Below, one piece after another: positions 1-11,970 of a stretch of 64,000 bases of DNA (the first letter of the stretch is position 1; every line of letters starts with the position of its first letter). Source of the stretch: Berberis thunbergii (lineage: Eukaryota; Streptophyta; Magnoliopsida; Ranunculales; Berberidaceae). The position numbers and the translations under genes are program-made. The stretch spans positions 124,001-188,000 of the forward strand of contig QNQO01001176.1 of the NCBI GenBank assembly GCA_003290165.1, read 5' to 3'. The notes beneath the pieces were generated by a model. That model worked only from the letters and a program-made list of their open reading frames with translations. It searched no databases and was not told where the DNA came from.

Positions 1-173
1 AATCGGATCATAACCGAACCGTTTAAAAAAAAAATTAGGAACCGGAACCGAACCATTTAAGAATGGTTCCGGAACCGAACCGAATCGTTTCACAATTTTA
101 AAAATCAATACCGAACCAAAACGGTCCGGTTCGGTTTGGATCCGCGGTTCCTAAACCCGTTTGCCCACCCCTA
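1..173. mobile_element. hAT-type non-autonomous element, right end only
   Basis: The window opens inside a sequence made of degenerate GGTTCGGTTC / GAACCGAACC units. It ends at 173 with TTGCCCACCCCTA. That terminus is the reverse complement of the TAGGGGTGGGCAA start of the complete element at 20768, so this is the right end of a related hAT-like element. The left end and its 8-bp target duplication lie outside the window. It abuts the permease pseudogene directly. Confidence 0.75.
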
Positions 174-1020
174 CTTTTGAAAGAGTCCATACAAATTTGG
201 GTTTTATACTGAGGCAGGATGTAAACCTATTGCAAATAACTGTTGTTGTGTGCAAGTGCATAAACAACAACATAGCCAAAAACAAAATTACCTGCCAACA
301 TATAGAAATTATGTCAATAAATGCGAGAACTTCCAGTACAAACGTATTGAGCACTGCCCATATAAGTGTAAGATCTATGTACATACACAAGAATGACCAT
401 CAAGGAGCAAAGTATCCACCACCTTTGTTTGTGCCAGTACATAGAAGAATAATACTCTATAATGTCTAGGATCCCGCATAAGCCTATCAAGCAAGCAGTG
501 GAATCGTAAGCCGAATTCAATGCACAATTAGGCATCAGTAGAATGAACATGCTCTTCACATAAGAAATTTATCGATTCTTACCTGTGTACCTATACCAGC
601 AATAAGACCGATAGTTTCCAGCCAAGCGCAAACCCATGATGCAAATGGTCCCCATTTTGGACCAGCAAGGTGGACAACCCAGAAGTATAGAGAACCAGTT
701 GTCTATTTAGCTTAGCACGAAAAATAACTCAATCCTAAATGGTACAGAACAGAAATTGCAAATTGAATGTAAAAAATTGTAAAGAAACAAACCGGGAAAG
801 AGGAGCAGATCTCAGCCATCGCAATCCCAACAAACGAAGTGAAGAATGTGACTACAACCCATCCCCAAACAAGGCTAGCTAGCCTTGCATAGAGCAGACT
901 TGATCCATACAATGGAGTGATTCCAGTGAAAAGTGTCATCGTTGAGAATGAAATTGCCAGTGTCTTGAATAATGTCTGAATCGTGAATCCAACAAACACC
1001 CATGTCAATAGGATGATCAA
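174..1020 (-). pseudogene. Decayed BAT1/GABA-permease-like amino-acid transporter fragment
   Basis: On the minus strand this encodes pieces of a plant amino-acid permease of the BAT1 (APC superfamily) type, a multi-pass membrane transporter. One exon ends in MAEICSSFP before a GT donor near 795. A second (about 583-702) reads TTGSLYFW, LAGPKWGPFASW and AWLETIGLIAGIGTQ with a GTAAGA donor. A third (about 340-500) reads AYAGS then IWAVLNTF and LEVLAFIDIIS. The third exon has TAG codons where the family has Gln (GSQTLQ becomes GS*TL*), which are C-to-T changes, and a further TGA. The 5' part and the C-terminal half are missing, and a hAT element adjoins it. Homology is clear from memory of the family; loss of function is inferred from the stops. 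Confidence 0.8.
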
Positions 1021-1379
1021 ATAATTGAATGAAGAAGTAATCTTAGAAAGAAAAAAAATTTCCCGAAGATTATCAAATAGTTGAATGAAAAAGTAATCCT
1101 AGAAAAAAAAATTCCTGAATTCAGATTGATCTTCTTTTCTAAGTTCCTAGTTCTATATAACAAATCCACAAAAATACCCATTTCAATTCTCAACATCCAA
1201 CAAAAGAAAAAAGAAGGCGGATCAAATGAAAAAAAAAATAAAAAAATCTCATTTATTTTCATATTGGCTCTTCTTAGCAAAACTATAACCAAAAGAACTA
1301 AACAAGTAATAAGTGTAAAGAACCCATATCAATGCTTGCACCCAAGCTCGTTGAGACGCTTCTCTCCTGAATCCATGAC

Positions 1380-1515
1380 TGGAGTTTCCATTGGAACCCG
1401 ATAAGGATCATTTTCTTGTAATTCCTTAAAGATGATTTCAACTTCTTCAAAGTCCCGTAAACTGTAATGCGCCTTTGCAATCTGAGCCTGGATGAGGGTG
1501 ACGGGAGTTTTGAGC
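1380..1515 (-). pseudogene. APC8/CDC23 gene fragment (single exon-sized piece)
   Basis: The minus strand reads IQAQIAKAHYSLRDFEEVE then IIFKELQENDPYRV. This closely matches a conserved stretch of the anaphase-promoting-complex TPR subunit APC8/CDC23. Only about 45 codons match. After PYRV the sequence diverges, and a poly-T tract lies at 1549-1563. No neighbouring APC8 exons are visible, so this is a stray fragment. It lies in the same orientation as the permease fragment some 400 bp away, which is odd for two unrelated genes. Confidence 0.7.
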
Positions 1516-2285
1516 CCTAAGGGTTTGCGTTTTTGAGGATGATTTTTTTTTTTTTTTTTTTTTGTCAAGGGTTCCACGTGCATGGCAAGCATGGATCACC
1601 GAGCAACGTAGAATTGCTCTTTTGAGAGAGAAGGGTCAACTAGTAGTCTCTACACGGATTCAGAACCCCCTATCGCTTCAGAACCTCCTATCGCTGTCTT
1701 GGCTCTCTAGATTTTTGGGTAGACAGATAGGGAGAAACACCAAACATCAAGGGGGAATTCTTAAGTGCACTGGGAGATTGCCTAGTGGCTAATTCCTATC
1801 TCGAAGCACATCAACGGTGCCTGATAGCCACCAGGCAAGAAGCTCAAGGCATTAAATGCAATAATACCTATTGCATTTGCATTCCATTGATTGTGTTTGT
1901 GAAGTGGCATTATATATATTTGATTTCTCCAAAATCTAGTGTATCTTGTTTAAATTAGCACTTGTTTCTTACTTAATCTTTTGCTATGGCAAGTATTTCC
2001 ATATAAATTCTGAAAAATACACTTTGAAAAAAAAACACTAAACGAAACTACTATGATTAATAAGTCTATGAAAAAAATACATTACAAGCTAGTACCATTG
2101 TTCAAACTTCTGATTGTTGAACAAGAAGAGATTCATTATTGATGAATGATATAAGCACATATTCACAAATTTAAGGTTCTGCAACTAGTATACATAAGTC
2201 ATAACAACATAATAACTGATAATTAACAAAAAAGATTCGGGGGGAGAGACACGGTGATATCGGAGAAACAAAAATATGTACTCCC
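1516..2285. other. Intergenic, no gene seen; weak hairpin at about 1772-1837
   Basis: This stretch is AT-rich and shows no supported coding sequence. An imperfect inverted repeat is present: TTGCCTAGTGGCTA near 1774 faces TAGCCACCAGGCAA near 1825. It may be a degraded member of the hairpin MULE class found elsewhere in the window, but I could not recognise its ends or a target duplication. Confidence 0.35.
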
Positions 2286-2510
2286 TTAGTTCCGATGCCC
2301 AACGCCAAAATGAAATCTCCTTGCTTGTTTATCATTAAATGCATATTCCAGCCGCAGAGGTCCCAGAGGTGAGTCTACGTGTATACCAAGCCCGTATCCA
2401 CATCCACTTCAAGGTTTTTGCCTTGCTCCAGCAGGGTCCCCTGATATGCACAATGAAAGGAATGTAAGAGAAAAAAAATGGAGCAAACTACCTTCAATGG
2501 TAATATATAT

Positions 2511-2702
2511 CATGAGCTTTGCTAGCTGTTGAGGAAACCAGCGAGAAAAACAACGACGGGAGGGCGGTGGAGGGGGTGGGATCGTCCATCCCCCTCGGGA
2601 CATGTGCGCAAAAAATGACGGCACACATCCCAAAGGGGATGGACGGTCCCAACCCCTCCACCACCCTTCCCTCACTGTTTTCCTCGACATTTAGAATTTT
2701 AG
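2511..2702. mobile_element. Hairpin MULE (MITE), 9-bp TSD AATATATAT
   Basis: This is a 192-bp imperfect palindrome lying in the last intron of the OEP80-like pseudogene. The right terminus reads CCTCGACATTTAGAATTTT, which is the family signature. The 9-bp direct repeat AATATATAT occurs at 2502-2510 and 2703-2711. A 9-bp duplication is the hallmark of Mutator-like transposition. There is no coding capacity. Confidence 0.8.
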
Positions 2703-2800
2703 AATATATATTGACTTATGACAACCCCATTTGGCTTAGAAACTTTATGGTTTATTTATCCATGCACATAACAAAATCCAACACAGTACCAATAAAGTAA

Positions 2801-4202
2801 TAGACATGAGGTTTTTTTTTAGTTTGACGCTCACTAATTTATATTCAATTGAGTTTAATCCTCATTTTAAACTTTAATTGAATCCAACACCAAATCCATT
2901 AAGTCAACCACTTGATTGTTCAATTTTGATTTAATGACTAATTTACCCATCCTAAACATGTGCCTTGCATGTGCAAACTCAACAAAATACATCCAATGAC
3001 ATTTTTTATGTATATCTCGAGGTCATCCTCTTGTTATCAAATTAAAGGAATAAACAAAAAAAAAATCTTTACCCATCTTCTCCAACTCTTTATTCTCTAG
3101 CAAAATTACCCTCCCCAATCCATCCACCCTTCTCCTCCTCACTTCTCTCTCTCCTCCCACCACACTCAAACACTGACTCACCTCCTCCATAATATCTACT
3201 CTCTATTACACCTTGGAAGAGAATTCAGAAGATTGAGCTCTTCAACAAACACCCATTTGTTTTTCCTTCCTTTTAACCAAACCAATATGAGGAGACACAT
3301 TTCATGTTTGTCTCTCATCCCGATACCATCATTTCCATTTTTCTCTTCAAAACCCCATTTTTCTTCACTCTCAAACCCATCAAACTATGAGCAATTGCTT
3401 GAAACTTGTGCTGTAAACTAGAACATGAGATTAGGCAAAATGATCAAAGTTAAAAGGGGTTGAAGGTGTACTCCACATGTGGGGATGTCCCCATTGCCAA
3501 ATCAGTTTTCGGTCGGGTTTCAAATCATAATCACTTACTGAATGCAATGATCAGGGATTATTTTGCAAATGGGTTTTGTCAACAAGCATTGGATCCTGTT
3601 TTAAAGGAAAAAAAATGTTTGAAACCAAATTCTCATACTTTTTCTTGTGTTGAAGGTGTGTGCATTATTATCAAATTTACCGGAAGGTAAGGAGGTTCAG
3701 AACATGGTTGGGGAATGTGGGTTGGGGTCGAATTTATTCATTTTGAATTCTCTCATTGCCTTTTTGATAAATGTGGAAGTATAGGAGACGGTATTGTGGT
3801 GCTTGAAAGAATGCCTCAGAGGGATATTGTGTCTTGGAATGAAGAGATGGAGAGCAATGATGAGGGAAATGGTAGACGGATTGAGGATGGTGTTTTTGCA
3901 GGAGAATGAAGAGTTGGAAAAGATGAGTAAAGATTTTGAGGTTTTTTTTTATTTCTTTAATTTCGCAGTAGGAGAATGTCCTCGAGATTAATATAAAATA
4001 TCTAAGTTGCATTTTGGTGTGTATTTTATTGAATTTGCACATGCATTTGAATGGGTAAATTAGTCATTAAATCAAAATTAAACGGTCAATGTCCAAACAG
4101 ATTTGTTAAAAAATGTGGGTTAGACACAAAGTTTAAAATGAGAGTTAAACTCAATTGAAGATACACTAACTAGGGCCAAACTAAAAAAAACACTAGATAT
4201 TA
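2801..4202. mobile_element. Pack-MULE carrying a PPR gene fragment, with long TIRs
   Basis: Long terminal inverted repeats bound this element: left about 2810-3047, right about 3965-4193. The outer ends share a T-tract followed by AGTTTG(A/G)C. Shared inner blocks include CAATTGAGTTTAA, TTTAATGACTAATTTACCCA, TGCATGTGCAAA and ATCTCGAGG. The candidate 9-bp target duplication is TAGACATGA (2801-2809) against TAGATATTA (4194-4202), 7 of 9 identical. Between the TIRs lies a CT-rich leader followed by a decayed PPR reading frame, so the element captured the 5' part of a host gene. It sits in the intron between the last two exons of the OEP80-like pseudogene. No transposase is present. Confidence 0.8.
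3226..3940 (+). pseudogene. Captured N-terminal fragment of a PPR (PLS-class) gene
   Basis: Read across three frames this encodes KVYSTCGDVPIAKSVFGRVS, NHNHLLNAMIRDYFANGFCQ, KPNSHTFSC, LSNLPEGKEVQNMVGECGLG, KCGSI and MPQRDIVSWNE. These are successive pentatricopeptide motifs with the LNAMIR and RDIVSWN signatures of PLS-type organelle RNA-binding proteins. A leader-like start at about 3287 encodes a Ser/Phe-rich stretch that could be a transit peptide, then a stop. Several frameshifts and stops show it is dead. It is not a copy of the PPR gene at 17948-19849, because the corresponding motifs differ. Confidence 0.8.
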
Positions 4203-7200
4203 CTTTTGGTCTTTGTCAAGATTTGCGTCTATGTTGTTTTGCTCATTTTAATAAACACAATGACATACCAGGCACCATTGGACCTGATCCAAGATCACTT
4301 CCGAAGTCGCCAAAAATCGCCCCTTCTACTGGCCCAAACTGAAAAAAGGAGTTAAACAAAGAATAAATTATAAAATTATGTAATAGAAGGATGAACGAGC
4401 TTGAGTGGGAAAATATATTGAAAATTTCTAGAGGTTTCATTGAAAACCCCATTAGATGATACTGAATACCACAAGCAGACTCAAAGAAAAACCATTCAGG
4501 AATTACCAACAGGCAGCTGAGGAACTTACATGCCTACAAACAGGTACAGGTACATCCTACACAAATGGATGTTCAGAATTTGACTTGGTTATCACTTATC
4601 AACCATGTGACAAGCTCCACTAATTTGATCAGATTAGTGCACGAATCAAATACTTTGAACACTCACGCATGGCAAAAGTAACTTTAGCAATTACAGAAAA
4701 ATGATTAAAAAAAAAGGTAGAAGCGGCTAATTTTAAACCAACAAGGTAGGGACAAGTACCCACCATGGGAAATGAAATTTCTCCACTACCCACCACATAC
4801 GATCTACCAGATCCTACAGCACCTTCTTCGTAGCCTCTAACACTGTAAGTTCCACCAATGGCAAATGCTTCATGGGGAGAGAAATTACCCACCACATGAC
4901 CACCAGACAAACTACATGACAAGGAAATGAATGATTTAGCTCAACAAAGAATTGAATATAACATCTAATACAGACAGTTTTTCAATGTCAACAAATTACT
5001 GAATATGAACCAAACAGATATTCATCTTTCCTAACACAGTCCTATTAAAGCTCTAAATATGATTCAGTTCTGACAATATATTTCATTCTTGAACCAGAAA
5101 CAGATGGGAACTCCTACCTCACAAGAAGGCGAGCTGGACCAAGTTCCATGCCCTTCCTAGCACGTCCATTCACTCTGTTGAAGCAAAGCCACTCCGGCCA
5201 AACAGGAAGACCCTGTTCCATGCAGGAAGAAGGTGATGTGAGTTTACTGGTGCCTATTGCTACCTAAACATGTGCATCACATTATATCTAATCAACTAAT
5301 GATTTAATAAAAAAAATACCGACCATTGAAGAGCCATGGTCACCAGAATCAGTGTAGACACTCTCAAGTTTGGCAAGTAGCATATCATCATGAGTATTAC
5401 CACTGAAAGAAGAAATGTCAATATAAATGAGAAGCTAAGCTGTTTTTTTTTTTTTTTTGTGATAAGCAAAGTAACACATCTTTAAAGCAAACAATCTGAA
5501 GTGAACTAATGCTTGAGTTGAGGAGAGAGACATACCTCGCAGTAAGTGGGCTACTGTAGTAGTCCTTGATAAGAGGACTCCCTTTCTCATCACGAGCACC
5601 AGCGCGCTGTTAGAAGTTCATATCAGTCTTCTTTTATGTTGGAAACTGTTTTTTTTTCCCTCCTTTTTAACTCCAAAAGATACTATACACATGTGAATAC
5701 ATACATAGGTTCATAAGATTCAACTTAACCCTTACAAGCAGCATATTTGTTTTTGTAAATTTTATGGCTTTGTTACTATATGTTGAAGTGATCAGTAACA
5801 TTCAGACAGATTTAGTAGAAGTTAATTAATGACGAACCAAAAGCAATGCGGTTGTACTTCTTGTAGAAGCATTAGTCCAACAAAAGATAGGACAAAAAAA
5901 ATGTGTGTGAGTGTGGGTGGGTGGGGGGGATATGAATTGCCTAATTCTTAAGTTCTTGGCAGGTAGGTACCAGCAAATCAGTTGATGTATGTGTACATGG
6001 TGTATTTACATGATTGCTTAATCTATTTAGACTTACATGTTCCCGAACTCATATTTTTGGACATTTTCCACATGGGGACCCAAATTATTTCCAAACAAAA
6101 TCCTAAAATGAAAATCAAGTTGTAAAAAGCTTATACATTTCCTGCAATTACATTCCTTGTGTGAGTATTTATAAATGCCAAAAGAGAAACTTTCTTTGAC
6201 AGAAAATCCTACAACAAAATTGATTCGTTGATATAGCTGTTGAATCTAAGAGTGATTTTTGTCCCCTCACCAAATGGATAGTTCTCATAGAAAATCAGTC
6301 AATTATGAAATTACTAATCCCATCAAAATGTGGTAGGCCAATTTGTATCAAATATTTTGTAAATTATCTCCTTAACATAGAGATTATTCCCTAAAAAAAT
6401 TAGACTTATTAAACATACTTAACCTTGTATTTTTCCATTCCAGTTTGCGGTTGTAAAGTTTTTCCAGTATACATTTTGTTTCTTTATTTTAACCCTATTT
6501 TTAACGAGATATGATGATTAAATTATCTCCTTAACATGGAGATTATTCCCTCAAAAGAAGTCATGAATTGTTTCAATAGATTTTCATCCATCCATTAGGA
6601 TATGAAGAATAGTAAAAATATTATTTGATAATTTTGATCTATGTAGTTCGTGGGAAGATTGAGTTTGCATAATGCCATTAATAGACCTTAAGTTGTAGTC
6701 TTCATGTTGGACTAGAGCTTAACTCACGAGCCTTTTCCCCTTTTTCTTATGACAGAACTTTGGGTTATCTGGTATATAAGATACATGGCACTCCTTCAAC
6801 ACTTGGCCAGCCTTAACAAGATATTTTCAGATTCTCTTACGAACTCAAGGCATTTAAAAAGGAAACTGCATCACTCAAAACATGTAAGCATATTCTTTGA
6901 GGTTTTCAGTGTTAAAAGGAAAAACTTCAACCATAATTCATTTACAGATTCCAGAGAACCATTGGATTCCATGTTGAAACAGGCAGGCACCAGTAGACAT
7001 GAAGAATATGGAGTGGATGATTTCATTAGTACCTGATAAATAAGTCCAGCTGTTCCACTCCATTTTGGTCGGAGCGGTCGACTAAATTCCATAACAGCAG
7101 TAACCCGGCCAATGGTAACGCTACTATAATCAGGTTGGTTTCCATGAACAAGGGTGCCAGGCGTTCTCGAGTTCTGACTTCAGGGAAACAAAAGACGAGC

Positions 7201-7599
7201 TCTACAAATTAGTGCTCATTCTATCAAAGAAAATTGATGAGAAGCAGCACAACTTTAACGACCTGCCATGATCGATCTAGACGTCCTCTTATCATCTCCT
7301 TCAATCCAAGGATCTGTATAGTTTATGCGGAAAATGGAATCAATTTGTCCTCTCTCCCATGAAACATTTAGCTTCTGGTTTCTTCCTAAAACATTCCTGT
7401 GAGAATATGCAAAGCTGCAAAGAACATCCAAAGAAAGAAAAATAAAACAATTAAGTTGGAACAATAAAATTATCATGAAAAAGGAAAGGAGCAAACACTT
7501 CTACAACCTTAACATGGCACCATTTCATAACTTTATGCCAAGTATAATCTCACTACTATGTTGAAAAACATTCAATAGTATGGTAAGGTATTTTTTTCT

Positions 7600-9460
7600 T
7601 GAACAATACAAATATCTGTCAAATGTGCAGTGCAGTGGTGCAGTGGTTACTCAGTTAGTGCATTTGCAAGAGCACTGATTGCAAGTTGGGTCTCATTCGT
7701 AGAAGGCACATGACTTTAGTGATGATTCCCTTCGCATCAATAGTGCCTTTGAAATATCATCTTGTTTCTCTCAAAATATATCATATAAAATCAAACACCA
7801 TAGCACATTTCCCATTTCTTTCCTAAAATACCTTTTAACTTTGCATGCTTTAAGAGAAAACATGGTTTTTATTGGATCCCAAAACCATCAAATGCCTTTG
7901 GGATGGTTAGAACCCCTAGACTCAGTTGTGGGGGACATTTGTGTTATTATTGCATTCTTCAGGGACTCGTGTAATGTAATTATGGATAACTCTCTTATAT
8001 AAATAGACATGAGGTGAAACAATGAACATTACATCTCTTCTTTCTTTATCTCTATCTTCTCTTTTCTACTTTTTCTTTTGCTAGGTCTAAATACTTGTTA
8101 TTACTTTGAAAGTCGCTCAAAATTAAAGTGGCTCAGAGCATGGTGAGTAAAGCCCTGAGTATGTGAAGTTAAAATTCTACGGCAAGGTTGTGAAACCCTA
8201 GTGGGGTGTGAAAGGTTTGTGAAGCTTTCGAACGAGATGGTGTTTATGAAAGCTTCCGAAGTTCTTGTTGCAATTTTTTTTCCGTTATGCAAGTTCTCAT
8301 GCTTTGATTTCTGGTGGGGGTTGTGCACGTTCGTTAATTGTGTTGCTTTATCAGAGGAGGTGCTGATTTCTGTGAGAGATATCTCTTGTGTGGGCTCATT
8401 ATTTTTCATCTAGTAGCAGCTAATCAAGTGTTTGGTGAAATGTCAGAGGCAAATCAGAGAGAAGTGTTTCCTTTCCTAGTGTTGTGCCTAGTATAGGCCA
8501 TAGCAATGATTTCCACCCAGGGTTGTGCATCACCATTGTTAAGTTAAATGAGACTAACTATCTAGAGTGGTCTCAATCATCTCGAATGTATGTCACTGGT
8601 CATGGGAAGATTAATCATATTGTAGGAACTATGGCATATCCAAAGCCATGCGGAGACGTATTCTTCGACTAGTAACTTTGCTAGACTGTTTGAACTCCAG
8701 CAAGAGATTGCTAATCTCAAACAGAGAGACCCATTGGCTACTATTATCTCCTTGTGGAGTATATTATCACCTTGTGGAGACGTGGAGTAAATGGGAAGAG
8801 ATTGATAATTACCAGGGCTATGCACCGGTGTGTGCCACAGATGTTGCAGGTTCCATGCTATGGTTGAGAGGAATAAAATTTATGAGCTCTTGGAAGCTCT
8901 GAATTCCACATATGAGCATGCTAGGATGCAAATATTGGGGAGACCAACCTCTCTAAACCACGTGTTCTCTAAACCAAGCTGAGGATAGTAGGAAAAATGT
9001 AATGTGTCCTAAATCTGAGCATTGAAGTGCCATTACAAAAAGTTTCAATTACAGTGTAACCTTTTTTTCCCACAACTCCCAAGTTGAGGTTGATGTTTCT
9101 GATGCTCAACCTGATGTTGATGTTCCTACTACCATCCGTAAGGCTGTTCATAGTTGTACAAAACACTCCATAGCTGATTGCTCATTCTGTTTCTTATAAC
9201 ACTTTGTCTCCTACATATTTCATTTTATTTCTATTTCATCTGTTTTTGTGCCTACTAATGTTACCCAACATATCATTCAATTCCCTCAACTCTATCATAT
9301 ATGATACAGAAAAAGGACCTGATAATAAGATTTTTTAGGGTGTTTATCTATTTTTAATGCTTAGAGAGTAGTAGTCGAAACTCCTTTTGTTGAAGATAGT
9401 ACACATTTTTTTTCCACAAGGCAAGCTAGGAATGAAGTGAACCCACCTTATATTTCGGAA
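7600..9460 (+). mobile_element. Ty1/Copia-type retrotransposon relic (gag plus a piece of pol)
   Basis: From about 8440 the plus strand, in shifting frames, reads VKLNETNYLEWSQSSRMYVT, then FELQQEIANLKQRDPLATII, then NKIYELLEALNSTYEHARMQ and ILGRPTSLNHVFS. This is the gag of plant Copia elements. At about 9100-9180 VPTTIRKAVHSCTKHSIAD resembles the segment that precedes Copia reverse transcriptase, so most of the pol region is deleted. The 7880-8095 stretch, with TTATATAAATAG and a CT-rich end, may be LTR sequence. Multiple stops and frameshifts show it is inactive. It lies in a 5.8-kb intron of the OEP80-like pseudogene. Confidence 0.75.
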
Positions 9461-9810
9461 AAAAAAAAAAAAAAAAAAAAGGAACAAAGGGAGGACATAC
9501 CTTGACCCTTAAACAAACACAAAAAAAGTGTATTAGCTTTCTTCTATGCAGGCCCTTGAACAAACAGAGGAAAGAAAGATAGTATACTTTTCTTCTTTAA
9601 TGTTTCTTTCTTTGGGAGAGAAAAACATCTTGAAAAGTTTTTATGGTTTTCAAAAAACTCAACATATCTTTAAGTCCCTCAAACAAAATTTGGTTGTTCT
9701 TATAGCTTTATACACATTGTGAAGTGAAGGATCAAGTGAATACTGCACTTCAATTCTTTATATTCATTTTAGAAAGTGCCGCTTCAAGGTGTGTAAGATA
9801 AACCAATTCT

Positions 9811-9829
9811 TTATATATATATATATATA
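9811..9829. repeat. (TA)n microsatellite
   Basis: Uninterrupted TA dinucleotides. Similar runs occur at 11346-11363 and 20960-20977. Confidence 0.9.
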
Positions 9830-10790
9830 ATATTAACTTGATTGTAAGCACTTTATGAAGAAAGATAAACCACTTTCTCTTTCTGCCTATATAGAGTTGA
9901 TTATGCACTTGTGGAAAAAATAGTAGAAATTTCATTTATGGGGCTATAAAATTTACATATACATATTTCTACTTAAAGCGTATTTAATGATACAAAAAAA
10001 TTAAGTATATCTTACAATACACAAAACACACTCGAATCAATATGCCTAAAATAAAAACAAACTATACGCTATAGATCCCAAACCTGTGTTATTAAATTGG
10101 TGATTAAGCAACGATTAGTCTTCGATTAATAAAGTGTAATCAAAGTAGCGAGAGATTTCTTAATTAAATCGTACAAAAAATCTCAGATCAAGTAATAAGA
10201 GATTTCTTGACGAATTACTGATTAATTGTTTTCCGGACTCATTGATTAATCTGTCTTTCGCAATATGTTATAAATCAATGAGACAAATTTAACGAGTTTT
10301 TTTTCTAACCCTAACCTCATCAATACCTACTCACAGGCAATACCAAGAGTGTTTGAAGAGTACAGTGAAAAATAAAGAATATATATATACACGACACTGT
10401 CCATATATCAAATTATTTCGTGGATTAGATTTCACTTGACTGCCGACGATTCTGCTCGAGGTAGAAGTTTTGTATAAATGTATCGCCGTGTCATTAAGTA
10501 TTTTGATTTAAGTTATTTTCTTTCTAAGAGGTGGAATAAAATAACCCGGTTGAAGCATGATAATCATGCGTCTATAAGGCACTGTATGTCCCATAATGGG
10601 TCACTTTCTTCTACCCTTTCCTGGGAGTCGATGACTATTCATAGCAGGTCCAGACCAATAGACTTGACCAACATAGCCCGATTGAAGCATCTGCAGGTTG
10701 CATGACTTTCTCTTTTAGAGTGTACAAACTACAAAATAAAATCTGTATCTCCAACGATGAGGGAAGGGAACTGCCTAAACTACTTACCCG

Positions 10791-11110
10791 CTAGAGCTGA
10801 TACCAACTCGACCGTTGTCGGCCAAGATGTGTCGCTCTGACCGGAAACTCATTGATGTTGTCCCAGATACACGTGTTCCTCACGAGTGCATGCGTGTTGA
10901 TGAACACACGAGTCTTGGCGGGGATGTAGTAGTCGAGCAGCTGAATCGGCCAGGTCGACTCGTGTGGGATGAGGAAGGGGCTCGCCGGGTGCATTTGGAA
11001 GGTTTCCCGGATGACACGTCGAAGGTAGTTGAGGTGGATCAGGTCGGACTTGGAGACCATGCGCTCGGTGTCGACGACCGAGTCAAGTTCTTGTATATGG
11101 CGAAGGAATC
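10791..11110 (-). pseudogene. Cytochrome P450 fragment, CYP703-like
   Basis: The minus strand reads QELDSVVD, LIHLNYLRRVIRETFQMHPA, SPFLIPHEST, YYIPAKTRVFINTHAL, VRNTCIWDNINEF. This corresponds to the K-helix and the following beta region of a plant A-type P450, closest in my memory to CYP703 (fatty-acid hydroxylase for pollen wall). The K-helix ExxR motif is broken: ETFQ stands where the family has ETFR. The PERF region is scrambled, no haem-binding cysteine motif follows, and a stop and deletion precede QELDS. It is a non-functional fragment within an intron of the OEP80-like pseudogene. Confidence 0.75.
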
Positions 11111-11970
11111 ATGCCCAATTTGTCAAAAAGAATGAAAAGATTGCAAACGGGGCTCAAAGTAGCTTTTTGGGACAACCGGCACGTATCCACTTGTGCACCT
11201 AATGCAGGCCCGTGTAGTTTTTATAGAATAAAAAAGTTTTCTCGTTATATTTATAAACAATAGTTTCAACCAAACTCTTTGCGTATTCGACATGGGCTTG
11301 AAAAATGACCTTAAACGCATAAGAACTCAATGGGACTTTGCCCCCTATATATATATATATATAATTTAAAAAAAAAAGCAGATTAAAGGAAAATAACAAG
11401 CAAAACCAAAGAAGGGAAAGAGTCGTACCTTTATTTAACGTTGAATATTTCAATTTGTTATAGTTTACCTTAAATTTGGATATAATTGCTCCAATATGCT
11501 TAAATCTTCAATTTTTTTTGTTCTTGTAGTACACATTATTTAGAAAGTTAGGGAAAAACATGTATATAAGACACTGGCCAATTGATTCTGATTAATCTCA
11601 CATCGACATATCACTCCTAACTGATAAAGGCCTGATTAACTATTAATAACTGCCAATCTCTATAAAAGCTCGAACATGTAGCGAGGACAAATCTATTCAT
11701 ATATCAAGCGGACGCGAGAGTGAAGGCGTACTAGAACATACATCGGTGGATACCAATTGTACAACCATACTGTAAATTCAAATGGTACTACCGTGTTTAC
11801 GTGGAGAATTTAGGCCCATGGATAACTAGAGTAGACTTAATATTCAAACAACTATATACTCCCAAAATAACATTTACCAACACTAATCGAAAGCGGTGTT
11901 TGTCGACTTCTCGAGTTAGAAGGTACTGAAATAATTGATGGATTCTCCTCTCTAACGCACCCGACACCAT

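Noticed and set aside
1562..1792. 76-codon plus-strand open frame
   Set aside because: No motif; overlaps a degraded hairpin and unremarkable sequence.
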